A DNA stretch of 18,301 bases from an uncultured Limnohabitans sp. (GCF_937889215.1 NZ_CALBEX010000347.1:1-18301), one strand, 5' to 3'; shown: positions 7,465 through 17,637, numbered from the stretch's first letter. Notes: a model not told the origin generated them from the letters alone. Numbers and translations: made by a program.

Positions 7465-9462
7465 TCACCGGCCCTCAGACTTTCCCGAGGGCTCGGGCTT
7501 GGGACCGATCAAAGGCACATCTTTTTTAGACCGTGGTTGACCCATGGGCACGGAGGTCATGCCTTTTTGTGTGGCCAGCATGTCTGCTTCGCTGGGGTAT
7601 TGACCCAACAACCAATAGTCGAAAACACGGCGCGCGATAGGCGCGGCAGCGGCTGCACCAAACCCCGCATTCTCGACCACCACAGCCAAGGCTATTTGAG
7701 GGTTGTCAGCTGGCGCGTAAGCCATGTACAAAGCATGGTCACGCTGGTATTCCGACATTTTGGCCGCATCGTATTTTTCTTTTTGCCCAATGGTCACAGC
7801 TTGCGCAGTACCGGTCTTGCCGGCGCTGGTGTAGGGCGCATCCGCAAACACCCGTTGCGATGTCCCAGCGGTCACCACACCCTCCAAACCTTTTCGCACC
7901 ACGTCGATGTGTTCGCGCTTGTAGCCCAAATCCAAAGGTTCTGACGTGTGCACTTGGGCTTGGATGTGCGAGAGCGCCTCTTGCGTTGCGGTGACGACAT
8001 GGGGCTTGAATTGCACGCCGCCATTGGCGATTGTGGCCGTGGCCGAAGCCAGCTGCAACATGGTGAAGGTGTTGTAACCCTGACCAATGCCCAGCGAAAT
8101 GGTTTCTCCTCCAAACCATTTTTTCTGCTCCGGCCTTTTGAAGTAACTTCGCTTCCAGTCGGTACTGGGCAAAATGCCGCGCACCTCACCTGGCAAATCG
8201 ATACCGGTGATCTGTCCAAAACCCAAAGGCTTCATGAAGTCATGGATCGAGTCCACGCCCATGTCGTTGGCCAGCTCGTAGTAATACACGTTGCTCGACT
8301 TCACGATGGAAGTCACCATGTCCACCGAACCCAAGCCCACATCGCCGTGGCTGCGAAAGGTGTGGCCGCCGTACGTCCATGAACCCGTATCGTTCACGGT
8401 GGTGCTGGCTTTGCGTTTGCCCGTGGTCAACGCCGCCAAGGCCATGAACGGCTTGTAAGTGGAGCCCGGTGGGTAAGTCCCGCGCAATGCCCGGTTGAGC
8501 AAGGGCTTGTCGATCGACTCGTTGAGCATTTGCCAGTTCTCAACATCGATGCCATCCACAAACCAGTTGGGGTCAAACGTTGGCTTACTCACAAAAGCCA
8601 ACACGGCACCTGTTTTCGGGTCCAACGCCACCAAAGCGCCGCGCCGCTTGCCAAACAGGTCTTCCACCATTTTTTGCAACTGGATATCAATGGACAACAC
8701 CACGTTTTGCCCAGGCACGGCAGGACGGTTGAACAGACTTCGGATCGCCTGTCCCCCGGCTGATGTCTCGATTTGATTGATCCCGGTGACGCCGTGCAAC
8801 TCGCGCTCATAGCGTTGCTCCACACCCAATTTACCGATGTACTCGGTTCCCCTGTAATTGGCCGTGTCATCGTTTTCTTCGAGCCGCTCTTTGTCACGTT
8901 GGTTGATGCGCCCGATGTAGCCGATCACATGGCTGGCCAATTCACCATACGGGTACTGGCGGAACAAACGGGCTTTGATTTCAACCCCGGGAAAGCGGTA
9001 GCTCTGGGCGCTGAAGCGGGCCACTTCTTCGTCCGTCAGGCGGTTGCGAATGGGCAGTGAGTCAAAGCTTTTGGATTCTTCACGCAGTCGCTTGAAGCGG
9101 CGACGGTCTTTGATCTGGATGTCCACCAACTCGGCCAGCTCATCAATCGTGACTTCCAAGTCTTGCACTTTGGAAGGCGTGATCTCCAAGGTATAAGCCG
9201 AATAGTTGTTGGCCAGCACCAAGCCATTGCGGTCCAAGATGTTGCCGCGTGGCGGCACGGTGGGCAAGATGGCGGTTCGGTTGTTTTCGGCCTGTGCCAT
9301 CAGGTCGTCGTAACGGATCACTTGCAAGTGGATCAAGCGCGCCGCCAACAGCAAAAAGCACAGCAGCACCACCCATTGGATCACGACCACGCGGCCTTGA
9401 AATCGATCAATCTCAGCACGTATGTCGCGCAACTCCGACAGCGAAGGCATGTTCCATGACAT
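7465..9462 (-). CDS. mrdA: Penicillin-binding protein 2 (elongation transpeptidase)
   Basis: The peptidoglycan transpeptidase of the rod complex, 665 residues. A membrane anchor (about residues 26-46) follows a short cytoplasmic segment. The PBP dimerisation domain comes next, including TVPPRGNILDRNG. The transpeptidase domain has its three motifs in order: S334-T-Y-K337, S389-S-N391 and K549-T-G551. The C-terminus is a Pro/Lys/Ser-rich tail of about 40 residues. It is the last gene of mreBCD-mrdA on this strand and begins 2 bases after the mreD stop, so translational coupling is likely. The start is not certain: TTG at 9468 overlaps the mreD stop, ATG at 9462 is used here, and another ATG lies at 9450. 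rodA, which often follows, is absent; the next gene is convergent. Confidence 0.96.
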   Translation of the reverse strand: MSWNMPSLSELRDIRAEIDRFQGRVVVIQWVVLLCFLLLAARLIHLQVIRYDDLMAQAENNRTAILPTVPPRGNILDRNGLVLANNYSAYTLEITPSKVQDLEVTIDELAELVDIQIKDRRRFKRLREESKSFDSLPIRNRLTDEEVARFSAQSYRFPGVEIKARLFRQYPYGELASHVIGYIGRINQRDKERLEENDDTANYRGTEYIGKLGVEQRYERELHGVTGINQIETSAGGQAIRSLFNRPAVPGQNVVLSIDIQLQKMVEDLFGKRRGALVALDPKTGAVLAFVSKPTFDPNWFVDGIDVENWQMLNESIDKPLLNRALRGTYPPGSTYKPFMALAALTTGKRKASTTVNDTGSWTYGGHTFRSHGDVGLGSVDMVTSIVKSSNVYYYELANDMGVDSIHDFMKPLGFGQITGIDLPGEVRGILPSTDWKRSYFKRPEQKKWFGGETISLGIGQGYNTFTMLQLASATATIANGGVQFKPHVVTATQEALSHIQAQVHTSEPLDLGYKREHIDVVRKGLEGVVTAGTSQRVFADAPYTSAGKTGTAQAVTIGQKEKYDAAKMSEYQRDHALYMAYAPADNPQIALAVVVENAGFGAAAAAPIARRVFDYWLLGQYPSEADMLATQKGMTSVPMGQPRSKKDVPLIGPKPEPSGKSEGR

Positions 9463-9464
9463 GG

Positions 9465-9986
9465 TCAAAGCGGCCGTATGTCATCGCGTTCAAAAGCACG
9501 CCGTTGCGGAGCCAACAACAAAGCCCCCACGACGGGCCACAGCGCAGCTTGCATGAAGGGCGCCAACAATTGACTCCAAGCTGGCCAAGCATCGTGCACG
9601 ATCAAACGCGAGAGCCACTCGACTACCGAAGCCGCCAAAAAGAGCGGCAAAATTTGCAAAGCCTGCTCACGCAAAGGAAACCACAGCAAACGACGCTGCG
9701 CCAATGTCGCCAGGCCAGAGAGCACCACATACGACAAAGCGTTTTGCCCCAACAAGGCCGATTCATGCACATCGAGCGCCAAGCCCAACAAAAACGCCAG
9801 AATCAAACCCACACGCCGAGGTTGGTGCACCGTCCAAAACACCATCACAACAGCGAGCACGTCAGGCACCCAATACCAACCCAGCAGGCCCAGCAGCATG
9901 TGCATCAGCAAGGCCAGTAAAAAACTGAGCGCAATGAACTTGGGATTGGCGGGCAACAGGAGGGGGCGGCCAGCGGGCATGATCAT
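9465..9986 (-). CDS. mreD: Rod shape-determining membrane protein MreD
   Basis: A 173-residue, very hydrophobic protein with about five to six predicted membrane segments (first from residue 17, last near 140-160) and a basic C-terminus. MreD links MreC and the cytoskeletal and wall-synthesis parts of the elongasome. Its ATG overlaps the mreC stop in an ATGA, and AGGAG lies seven bases upstream, inside the mreC end, so the two are translationally coupled. Sequence conservation in this family is low, and the call relies partly on position between mreC and mrdA and on the topology. Confidence 0.93.
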   Translation of the reverse strand: MIMPAGRPLLLPANPKFIALSFLLALLMHMLLGLLGWYWVPDVLAVVMVFWTVHQPRRVGLILAFLLGLALDVHESALLGQNALSYVVLSGLATLAQRRLLWFPLREQALQILPLFLAASVVEWLSRLIVHDAWPAWSQLLAPFMQAALWPVVGALLLAPQRRAFERDDIRPL

Positions 9987-10930
9987 GGTTGAGCTCCTGC
10001 GGCTTGCTGTCCGGGCAAGCCCGGTTTGCCTTTTGTGGTCGCCTTTTTACCGGTCGCAGGCTCTGGGGCTGGAGGCCAATCTTTTACCGGCAAGAGCACC
10101 AGCAAGTGACGCCCACGTTCGGTGGCCATCGGCTCGGCATGCACCCGGGCAAAGGTTGACTCCACTCGGCGATCAATGCGCACAATTCGCCCCACATGCA
10201 AGCCCGCCGGATAAACCCCATCAAGACCGCTGGTGGTCAGGAGGTCGCCATTTTGAATGTCCATGCCCGATGGCACGAATTTCAAATCCAGGGACCCACC
10301 CAAGGTGTAAGGATCTCCGTTGGCCACATGGCGGCTGCCAGTACGGGTGTTCATGACCGGTATGCTTTGGTCGCGGTCCGTGAGCAAGGTGACCTCGCTG
10401 ACCAAGGGATACACGCGGGTGACCTGCCCCACAACGCCCGCCGTGTCAATGACGGCAGAGCCTTGCACAATGCCTGCGAGTTGGCCTCGGTCCACCACGA
10501 CGCGTCGGGTGTAGGGATCAGCCGTGTCGTAGAGCACCTGAACGGCCTTGGCGGGGCCGCCCGTCTGTGCCCGCAAATCCAACAGCTGCCGCAATTGGGC
10601 GTTTTCCTGCGTCAGCTGTTCAACCTGTTGCAAGCGCTGCGCCTGGGCAATCGTCCGGCTCTGAAAAACTTCTGCGGCATCTTGCGCCTCTTCCAAGTTA
10701 CCCAAATATTGGCCAGCAGCACGGACCGCTCGACCGGGTTGCAATGAGAGCCATTGCAATGGTGCCAGTACCAAGGCCACACCGGAGCGCAGGGGCTGCG
10801 ATATTTGCAAACGGTGGTCGGCCGCCATCAGCAAAACAGCCAGCAGCCCCAGCAGCAACATCTTTGAAGTCGCAGACAGACCCGGCCGAAAGATCGGCGG
10901 TGCGCTGCGTTCAAACGTATCCAGGGCCAT
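9983..10930 (-). CDS. mreC: Rod shape-determining protein MreC
   Basis: A 315-residue bitopic inner-membrane protein. A short cytoplasmic N-terminus is followed by one membrane segment (about 23-40), a coiled coil (about 76-120, rich in Gln, Glu and Leu heptads), and the periplasmic beta domains with typical motifs such as VVVDRG, VIDTAGVVGQV, LLTDRDQSIPV and LTTSGLDGVYPAGLHVG. The last 30 residues are a Pro/Lys/Gly-rich tail. MreC scaffolds PBP2 and connects it to MreB through MreD. The ATG at 10930 has no strong ribosome site. It lies 69 bases after mreB and overlaps mreD by 4 bases. Confidence 0.97.
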   Translation of the reverse strand: MALDTFERSAPPIFRPGLSATSKMLLLGLLAVLLMAADHRLQISQPLRSGVALVLAPLQWLSLQPGRAVRAAGQYLGNLEEAQDAAEVFQSRTIAQAQRLQQVEQLTQENAQLRQLLDLRAQTGGPAKAVQVLYDTADPYTRRVVVDRGQLAGIVQGSAVIDTAGVVGQVTRVYPLVSEVTLLTDRDQSIPVMNTRTGSRHVANGDPYTLGGSLDLKFVPSGMDIQNGDLLTTSGLDGVYPAGLHVGRIVRIDRRVESTFARVHAEPMATERGRHLLVLLPVKDWPPAPEPATGKKATTKGKPGLPGQQAAGAQP

Positions 10931-10999
10931 GGTTCAATTGCACCGGATGGTGGTGGGTTGAAGAAGTGGGGTGGCAGCCAATCCGCACCCGTCCGTTTC

Positions 11000-12076
<1,077 letters not shown>

Positions 12077-12171
12077 TCAACAAACAGGCACAAGTGGGGC
12101 ACAGCAAGCAAATAGAGGTGTATCAAAATGGGTGCTTGGCAAGGCATTCTGAACCCTTCAGCAAACACAGG

Positions 12172-12177
12172 ATAATA
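12172..12177 (-). promoter_or_regulatory. Candidate -10 element for the mre operon
   Basis: On the minus strand TATTAT (five of six consensus bases) lies about 130 bases upstream of the mreB start. The expected -35 position reads CGTCAA or similar and is a poor match, so the call is tentative. Confidence 0.3.
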
Positions 12178-12194
12178 CCCGATACCCCAATGAT

Positions 12195-12223
12195 TTGACG
12201 GCCCCAAGCCACTGCCTTGCATT
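12195..12223 (+). promoter_or_regulatory. Candidate promoter for gatCAB
   Basis: TTGACG (12195-12200, five of six -35 bases) is followed after 17 bases by TGCATT (12218-12223), a weak -10. It lies about 34 bases before the gatC start, on the strand opposite the mreB promoter in the shared divergent region. Confidence 0.35.
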
Positions 12224-12256
12224 GAAAAACACCGCCATTACAAGCCTTTTTGAACC

Positions 12257-12556
12257 ATGTCGCTGACCCCACAAGATATTGCCCGCATCGCGAACCTCGC
12301 CCGGCTGGAACTCAAGCCCGATGAAAGCGAGCGCATGCTCACTCAAATCAACGGCTTTTTTGGCATCGTCCAAGCCATGCAGGCGGTCGACACCACCGGC
12401 ATCACCCCCATGGCCCACCCCGTGGCGGCCATTCAGGACATCACGCTGCGCCTGCGCCCCGACCTGGCCAGCGAGCCCAACCAACGCGATTTGAACCAGC
12501 AAAGCGCCCCCGCCGTCGAGCGCGGCCTGTTCCTGGTCCCCAAAGTCATCGAGTAA
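12257..12556 (+). CDS. gatC: Asp/Glu-tRNA amidotransferase subunit C
   Basis: A 99-residue GatC, the usual length. It begins with [17 protein letters not shown] and contains the conserved central ITPMAHP motif. GatC wraps around GatA and stabilises the GatCAB complex, which converts Glu-tRNA(Gln) and/or Asp-tRNA(Asn) to the amide forms. Which tRNA is served depends on the synthetases elsewhere in the genome. No strong ribosome site precedes the ATG. gatA starts 3 bases after the stop. Confidence 0.97.
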   Translation: MSLTPQDIARIANLARLELKPDESERMLTQINGFFGIVQAMQAVDTTGITPMAHPVAAIQDITLRLRPDLASEPNQRDLNQQSAPAVERGLFLVPKVIE

Positions 12557-12559
12557 GCC

Positions 12560-14020
12560 ATGAGTGATCTGCACAACCTCAGCGTGAAAGCGCTGGCAAA
12601 CCTTTTGCACACCAAAGAAGTCAGTGCGGTGGAAGTCGCCACGCGCTTTTTGGCCCGCATGGGCGGCAACCCACACAACGCGTTTTTGGACATCGACAGC
12701 GAAGTGACGCTGGCCCAGGCCCGCGCCTCGGACGCCAAACTGGCCGACGGCACCGCCGGGCCACTGGAAGGCGTGCCCGTGGCGCACAAAGACGTGTTTG
12801 TCACCCGCGATTTCGCCACCACCGCAGGCTCCAAAATCCTGAGCGGCTACCGCTCGCCGTTTGACGCCACCGTGGTACAGCGCCTGCGCACAGCGGGCAT
12901 GGTCAGCTTGGGCAAGCTCAACTGCGACGAATTCGCCATGGGCTCGGCCAACGAAAACTCGGCTTACGGCCCGGTGCAAAACCCCTGGGACACAGCCCGT
13001 GTGCCTGGCGGGTCTTCTGGCGGCAGCGCCGCCGCTGTGGCCGCTGGCCTGGCCCCCGCCGCCACCGGCACCGACACAGGCGGCTCGATCCGCCAGCCCG
13101 CCAGCTTTTGCGGCATCACCGGCATCAAGCCCACCTATGGCCGCGCCAGCCGTTACGGCATGATCGCCTACGCATCGAGCTTGGACCAGGCCGGCCCTAT
13201 GGCCCGTAGCGCCGAAGACTGCGCGCTCTTGCTGAGCGCCATGTGCGGTGCGGACTTGGACCGTGACTCGACCTCGCTGGACATGCCGACCGAAGACTTC
13301 GCGGCATCGCTGAACAATTCACTTGAAGGCCTGCGCATTGGCATTCCCAAAGAGTTCTTTGGCAAAGGCCTGCACGCCGATGTGCGCGCTGCCGTCGATG
13401 GCGCTTTGCGCGAATATGAAAAGCTCGGTGCCAAGCTGGTGCCCATCAGCCTGCCGCGCACCGAATTGTCGATTCCGGTGTACTACATCATTGCCCCGGC
13501 CGAAGCCAGTTCCAACCTCAGCCGCTTTGACGGCGTGAAGTTTGGCCACCGTGCCAAGGACTACACCGACTTGGTGGACATGTACAAAAAGACCCGCGCC
13601 GAAGGCTTTGGCAACGAGGTCAAGCGCCGCATCATGACGGGCGCGTATGTGCTCTCGCATGGGTATTACGACGCCTACTACCTTCAAGCGCAAAAAATTC
13701 GCCGCATGATTGCCGATGACTTCCAAAACGCGTTCAAAGAATGCGACGTGATCGCTGGCCCCGTGGCCCCATCGGTGGCCTGGAAGTTTGGCGAAAACGC
13801 GGGCGACCCCGTTGCCGACTACCTGGCCGACATATTCACCTTGCCCGCCTCGCTGGCCGGTCTGCCCGGCATGAGCGTGCCCGCAGGCTTTGGCGTGGGC
13901 GGCATGCCTGTGGGCCTGCAGTTGATTGGCAACTACTTCAAAGAAGCCCAGTTGCTGAACGCCGCGCACCGCCTGCAACAAGCGACCGATTTCCACCTTC
14001 GCAAGCCGGAGGGCATCTGA
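12560..14020 (+). CDS. gatA: Asp/Glu-tRNA amidotransferase subunit A (amidase)
   Basis: A 486-residue amidase-signature enzyme that releases ammonia from glutamine and passes it to GatB. The Ser-cisSer-Lys triad is visible: Lys77 (VAHKD), Ser152 (PGGSSGGS) and Ser176 ([11 protein letters not shown]), with the 24-residue spacing of known GatA proteins. The C-terminal [16 protein letters not shown] and GLQLIG motifs are intact. It is the middle gene of a tight operon: 3 bases after gatC and 1 base before gatB. Confidence 0.99.
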   Translation: MSDLHNLSVKALANLLHTKEVSAVEVATRFLARMGGNPHNAFLDIDSEVTLAQARASDAKLADGTAGPLEGVPVAHKDVFVTRDFATTAGSKILSGYRSPFDATVVQRLRTAGMVSLGKLNCDEFAMGSANENSAYGPVQNPWDTARVPGGSSGGSAAAVAAGLAPAATGTDTGGSIRQPASFCGITGIKPTYGRASRYGMIAYASSLDQAGPMARSAEDCALLLSAMCGADLDRDSTSLDMPTEDFAASLNNSLEGLRIGIPKEFFGKGLHADVRAAVDGALREYEKLGAKLVPISLPRTELSIPVYYIIAPAEASSNLSRFDGVKFGHRAKDYTDLVDMYKKTRAEGFGNEVKRRIMTGAYVLSHGYYDAYYLQAQKIRRMIADDFQNAFKECDVIAGPVAPSVAWKFGENAGDPVADYLADIFTLPASLAGLPGMSVPAGFGVGGMPVGLQLIGNYFKEAQLLNAAHRLQQATDFHLRKPEGI

Positions 14021-14021
14021 C

Positions 14022-15566
14022 ATGAGCAAACTCGTCCAAGGCTACGAAGTCGTCATCGGCTTCGAAACACACGCCCAACTCTCGACCAAAAGCAAGATTT
14101 TCAGCCGCGCCTCCGTGGCGTTTGGTGCTGAGCCCAACACGCAAGCCTGCGCGGTGGACATGGCCCTGCCCGGCACGCTGCCCGTGATGAACGTCGGCGC
14201 GGTCGAACGCGCCATTGAATTCGGTCTGGCCATCAACGCGCACATCGCTGAGCGCAGCATCTTTGCCCGCAAAAACTACTTCTACCCCGACCTGCCCAAG
14301 GGCTACCAGATCAGCCAGTTCGAGATCCCGGTGGTGCAAGGCGGCGAGGTGTCCTTCTTTTTGGAAGAGGGCAAAGAGACTGTTCGCAAAACCGTGCGCT
14401 TGGAACGTGCGCACCTCGAAGAAGACGCGGGCAAATCGCTGCACGAAGACGCAGCACTCGGAGGTGGGGGTCAATCCGGCATTGACCTGAACCGCGCTGG
14501 CACGCCTTTGCTGGAAATCGTGACCCAGCCCGACATGCGCGGCAGCGACGAAGCCGTGGCTTATGCCAAAGAGCTGCACAAGATCGTGACCTGGATCGGC
14601 ATCTGCGACGGCAACATGCAAGAAGGCAGTTTCCGGTGTGATGCCAACGTGTCGGTGCGCAAGCCTGGTGACCCGCTGGGCACCCGCCGCGAGATCAAGA
14701 ACCTGAACAGCTTCAAGTTCATGCAGCAAGCCATCGACTACGAAGTGCGCTGGCAAATTGACCAAATCGAAGACGGCCACACCATCCAGCAAGCCACGGT
14801 GCTGTTCGACCCCGACACGGGCGAGACCCGCGCCATGCGCACCAAGGAAGACGCCGCCGACTACCGCTACTTCCCCGACCCGGACCTGCCACCACTGGTG
14901 ATCGGCCGCGATTGGGTGGAGCGCGTGCGCAGCGAAATGGCCGAGTTGCCCCGCGTGATGGCCGAGCGCTTCGTCAAAGACTACGCCCTGCCCGAATACG
15001 ACGCCACGCAGCTGACCCAAAGCAAGGCGGTCGCCACCTACTTTGAAGCCACGGCCAAAGCCTGCGGCCAAGCCAAACTGGCCAGCAACTGGATCATGGG
15101 CGAAGTGTCACGCCGATTGAACGCCAGCGAGATGGACATTGAGCAAGCCCCCGTCAGCGCAATGCAGCTGGCAGCCCTGATTACACGAATTCAGGATGAC
15201 TCCATCAGCAACAATGCCGCACGTCAGGTTTTCGAAACAGTATGGTTAGGTGAGTTTAGAGTTCCATCGTGGCCCGAAGGAATCAACTCTATTCGGGATT
15301 GGGCTCAACGTTTCAATGCGTTGCGAGAACAACTTCAGTTAATGGATGCGATCATCGAAGCCAAAGGCCTCAAACAAATGAACGACACCGACGAGCTGGA
15401 AAAGATCATCGACGACGTGCTCGCCGCCAACCCCAAGAACGTGGAAGAGTTCAAGGCCGGTAACGCCAAAGCCCTGAACGGCCTGGTCGGCCCGATCATG
15501 AAGGCCAGCAAGGGCAAGGCCAATCCGGGGCAGGTGAATGCTTTGTTGATGAAGAAGCTGGGCTGA
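14022..15566 (+). CDS. gatB: Asp/Glu-tRNA amidotransferase subunit B
   Basis: The subunit that phosphorylates and then amidates the mischarged aminoacyl-tRNA. The catalytic cradle is intact: the N-terminal [10 protein letters not shown] with Glu15 and His17, [18 protein letters not shown], and [10 protein letters not shown] helical domain and the YqeY-like tail domain follow, ending [18 protein letters not shown]. At 514 residues it is longer than the 475-490 I expect. The surplus sits at about residues 412-439, between VWLGE and [15 protein letters not shown], just before the tail domain. This part (about 15179-15350) is about 46% GC by hand count against 63% in the preceding 60 bases, and uses codons (TTA, AGA, CGA, GGA, ATT, GTA) that are rare in the rest of the operon. 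The frame is uninterrupted. It ends in a strong terminator. Confidence 0.97.
   Translation: MSKLVQGYEVVIGFETHAQLSTKSKIFSRASVAFGAEPNTQACAVDMALPGTLPVMNVGAVERAIEFGLAINAHIAERSIFARKNYFYPDLPKGYQISQFEIPVVQGGEVSFFLEEGKETVRKTVRLERAHLEEDAGKSLHEDAALGGGGQSGIDLNRAGTPLLEIVTQPDMRGSDEAVAYAKELHKIVTWIGICDGNMQEGSFRCDANVSVRKPGDPLGTRREIKNLNSFKFMQQAIDYEVRWQIDQIEDGHTIQQATVLFDPDTGETRAMRTKEDAADYRYFPDPDLPPLVIGRDWVERVRSEMAELPRVMAERFVKDYALPEYDATQLTQSKAVATYFEATAKACGQAKLASNWIMGEVSRRLNASEMDIEQAPVSAMQLAALITRIQDDSISNNAARQVFETVWLGEFRVPSWPEGINSIRDWAQRFNALREQLQLMDAIIEAKGLKQMNDTDELEKIIDDVLAANPKNVEEFKAGNAKALNGLVGPIMKASKGKANPGQVNALLMKKLG
15179..15350 (+). other. Compositionally atypical segment within gatB with an apparent in-frame insertion
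   Basis: The bases from about 15179 to 15350 differ from the rest of gatCAB: roughly 46% GC, TTA Leu codons at 15246 and 15339, and AGA, CGA and GGA codons. They include about 26 residues that I do not recall from other GatB proteins (15255-15341). There are no target-site duplications or inverted ends that I can see, so it does not look like a simple transposed element. A recombined or inserted segment is inferred. Confidence 0.55.
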
Positions 15567-15584
15567 CCGTCCTCTGCCACCATC

Positions 15585-15624
15585 GCCGTTTGCGCTTCGT
15601 GGATGAAGCGTAAACGGCTTTTTT
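15585..15624 (+). terminator. Strong intrinsic terminator after gatB
   Basis: GCCGTTTGCGCTTC (15585-15598) and GAAGCGTAAACGGC (15605-15618) form a 14-bp stem with one G-U pair and a 6-base loop, followed directly by six T (15619-15624). The right arm can also pair with TTTACGCTTC (15622-15631), giving a competing 10-bp hairpin that includes the T-run. It lies between the convergent gatB and hydrolase genes. Confidence 0.92.
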
Positions 15625-15650
15625 ACGCTTCACTCGCCTTCAAAAGGGTG

Positions 15651-16664
15651 TCACGCCTGGGCCAACGGCACGATTTCCTGCTCGATCGCGCCAAACAAGC
15701 TTTCGCCGTTTTGGCCCTTCATCTCAATGCGGATGGTGTCGCCGAACTTCATGAATTCGGTGCTGGGCTTGCCGTCCAGGATGGTTTCGATGGCGCGTTT
15801 TTCGGCGATGCAGCTGTAGCCTTTGGGCCACTCGGGTTTGCCCTTCACTTCCACGCTTTTGTTGCTCACCGTGCCGCTGCCCACGATGGAGCCGGCGCGC
15901 ACGTTGCGGGTTTTGCAGATGTGAGCGATCAATTGGCCGAAGTGGAAGGTCATCTCGAGGCCGGCTTCGCACATGCCCACTTTGCGGCCGTTCCAGGTGG
16001 ACTGCAACGTCAAGTGCACGCGGCCACCTTGCCAAGTGTCACCCAACTCGTCGGGCGTCACAGCGACGGGGCTGAAGGCGGTGGCGGGTTTGCTTTGCAA
16101 AAACCCAAAACCCTTGCCCAGTTCGGCAGGAATCAGGTTGCGCAGGCTCACATCGTTGGCCAGCATGATCAGGCGCACGCTTTCGACGGCGTCGTCGGCG
16201 CTGGTCTGCATGGGCACGTCGCCGGTGATGACGGCGATCTCGGCTTCAAAGTCGATGCCAAAAGCTTCGCTGGCGCAGACCACCGGGTCGCAAGGACCAA
16301 TGAAGTCGTCGCTGCCGCCTTGGTACATGAGCGGATAGGTGTAAAAACTGGCGGGCACTTCGGAGTTGCGCGCCGCACGCACCAGCTCCACATGGTTGAT
16401 GTAGGCGGAGCCATCGGCCCACTGGTAGGCGCGGGGCAGGGGGGCCATGCATTGCGCCGGGTCAAACGGGAAAGCGTGGCGGGCCTTGCCTTGGTTCAGG
16501 GTGGTGTACAGGTCTTCCAGCTGCGGGGCCAAAAAGTTCCAGTCGTCCAGCACTTGCTGCAGTTTGCTGGCGATGCCGGTCGCATAATGGGCGGTGCTCA
16601 GATCGCGCGAAACCACCACCAGTTGTCCATCGCGTGAGCCGTCTTTGTAGGTCGCCAATTTCAT
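15651..16664 (-). CDS. Fumarylacetoacetate hydrolase (FAH) family protein
   Basis: A 337-residue FAH-family enzyme. The metal-binding set is visible as Glu140 and Glu142 (in IDFEAEIAV) and Asp171 (in MLANDVSLRN), and the SIVGSGTVSN loop is also typical. Family members hydrolyse or decarboxylate C-C bonds in breakdown products of tyrosine, homogentisate and other aromatics; a fumarylacetoacetase role is plausible but not proven. The length is between short FAH-domain proteins and the roughly 420-residue eukaryotic enzyme. ATG at 16664 follows an AGG sequence at usable distance. It diverges from an IclR-type regulator across 113 bases with palindromes, which suggests direct control. No other aromatic-pathway gene is in the window. 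Confidence 0.9.
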   Translation of the reverse strand: MKLATYKDGSRDGQLVVVSRDLSTAHYATGIASKLQQVLDDWNFLAPQLEDLYTTLNQGKARHAFPFDPAQCMAPLPRAYQWADGSAYINHVELVRAARNSEVPASFYTYPLMYQGGSDDFIGPCDPVVCASEAFGIDFEAEIAVITGDVPMQTSADDAVESVRLIMLANDVSLRNLIPAELGKGFGFLQSKPATAFSPVAVTPDELGDTWQGGRVHLTLQSTWNGRKVGMCEAGLEMTFHFGQLIAHICKTRNVRAGSIVGSGTVSNKSVEVKGKPEWPKGYSCIAEKRAIETILDGKPSTEFMKFGDTIRIEMKGQNGESLFGAIEQEIVPLAQA

Positions 16665-16736
16665 GATGTTTACCTGTTTTTTCCGTCATTCAAAGCCAAG
16701 TTCGCCAAGGCTGAATCACGCATTAAATTACGCATT

Positions 16737-16759
16737 GTTAAACTCGTTTAACTAAACGA
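16737..16759. promoter_or_regulatory. Overlapping palindromes, likely IclR-type operator
   Basis: GTTAAAC-TC-GTTTAAC (16737-16752) is a perfect palindrome with a 2-base centre. Overlapping it, TCGTTTA-AC-TAAACGA (16744-16759) is a second perfect palindrome that shares the GTTTAAC arm. Just upstream, CGCATT is repeated at 16719-16724 and 16731-16736, 12 bases apart. The site lies 18 bases before the regulator start and 72 bases before the hydrolase start, where an autoregulating IclR protein could control both directions. Confidence 0.7.
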
Positions 16760-16777
16760 AACCAGATTCTAGAGCAT

Positions 16778-17605
16778 ATGGCCACCGAAAGCACCTTGGA
16801 CACGACCCCAGACGGGGACAAAGAGCGCGCAGGCATCCAGTCGGTAGAGGTGGGCTTTGCCCTGTTGGACGTGCTGGCCCAGGCACCGGGTCCCTTGATG
16901 TTGCGCGACTTGGCCAGTGCGGCGGGCATGAGTGCCGCCAAGGCCCACCGCTACTTGGTGAGCTTTCAGCGCCTCAATTTGGTGGTGCAGGATGCCAATA
17001 CACGCTACGAACTCGGTCCCGCCACTCTGCGCCTGGGTTTGGCCACTTTGTCTCGCTTAGACGCCGTCAAACTGGCGCGTGAGCGCTTACCCACTTTGAT
17101 GGACCAAACCGGCCACACTCTGGCCCTGGCTGTCTGGGGCAACCGGGGTCCGACCTTGGTGCATTGGCAAGAAACGCCGCTGGCCATGCCCGTCAGCCTG
17201 CGACTGGGCGATGTGATGCCACTCTTGTCGTCGGCCACGGGCCGGTGTTTTGCCGCCTTCATCGGCCACGGCGGCGCAGCCAACAAGGCGCAGCCCATGA
17301 TCGACGCCGAGCTGGCCTTGGCCCGCAAACTCGGCCGCAGCGATTTACCCTCCACCCCGGCACAAGTGCAAGCCATGCTGAGCGAGACCCGGGCGCAAGG
17401 GCTGGGCCGCGTGGTCAATGTGCTGTTGCCGGGCATTTCAGGCCTGTGTGCGCCCGTGTTCGATGCAGGCGGGCATTTGGCCTTGGGTGTGGTGTCGTTG
17501 GGCTCATCGGCCACGCTGGATGCCGACTGGGATGGCCCCGTGGCTCAGCCGCTGCGTGCATTTGCGCACCAACTGTCGGCCGACCTGGGCTGGCGCACGG
17601 CTTGA
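16778..17605 (+). CDS. IclR-family transcriptional regulator
   Basis: A 275-residue protein with an N-terminal winged helix-turn-helix (about residues 20-80; recognition region around AAGMSAAKAHRYLVSF) and a C-terminal IclR effector domain (about 95-270, including GRCFAAF and ISGLCAPVFDAGGHLALGVVSL). IclR proteins bind small aromatic or organic-acid ligands and commonly regulate divergent catabolic genes. The adjacent hydrolase is the obvious target. The ATG at 16778 has only a weak AGAG ribosome site. It is followed after 32 bases by the DUF3108 gene. Confidence 0.95.
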   Translation: MATESTLDTTPDGDKERAGIQSVEVGFALLDVLAQAPGPLMLRDLASAAGMSAAKAHRYLVSFQRLNLVVQDANTRYELGPATLRLGLATLSRLDAVKLARERLPTLMDQTGHTLALAVWGNRGPTLVHWQETPLAMPVSLRLGDVMPLLSSATGRCFAAFIGHGGAANKAQPMIDAELALARKLGRSDLPSTPAQVQAMLSETRAQGLGRVVNVLLPGISGLCAPVFDAGGHLALGVVSLGSSATLDADWDGPVAQPLRAFAHQLSADLGWRTA

Positions 17606-17637
17606 ATGCCGCTGGCTTACCCCACCGGCCCTGCCCC

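Noticed and set aside
12158..12979. 273-codon minus-strand open frame
   Set aside because: Antisense to gatC and the start of gatA; low-complexity shadow translation.
13938..15071. 377-codon minus-strand open frame across gatB
   Set aside because: Antisense to a well-conserved gatB; its His/Val/Gly-rich translation is typical of a high-GC shadow frame.
15603..16637. 344-codon plus-strand open frame
   Set aside because: Shadow of the FAH-family gene, which has clear metal-binding motifs on the other strand; it would also start inside the gatB terminator.
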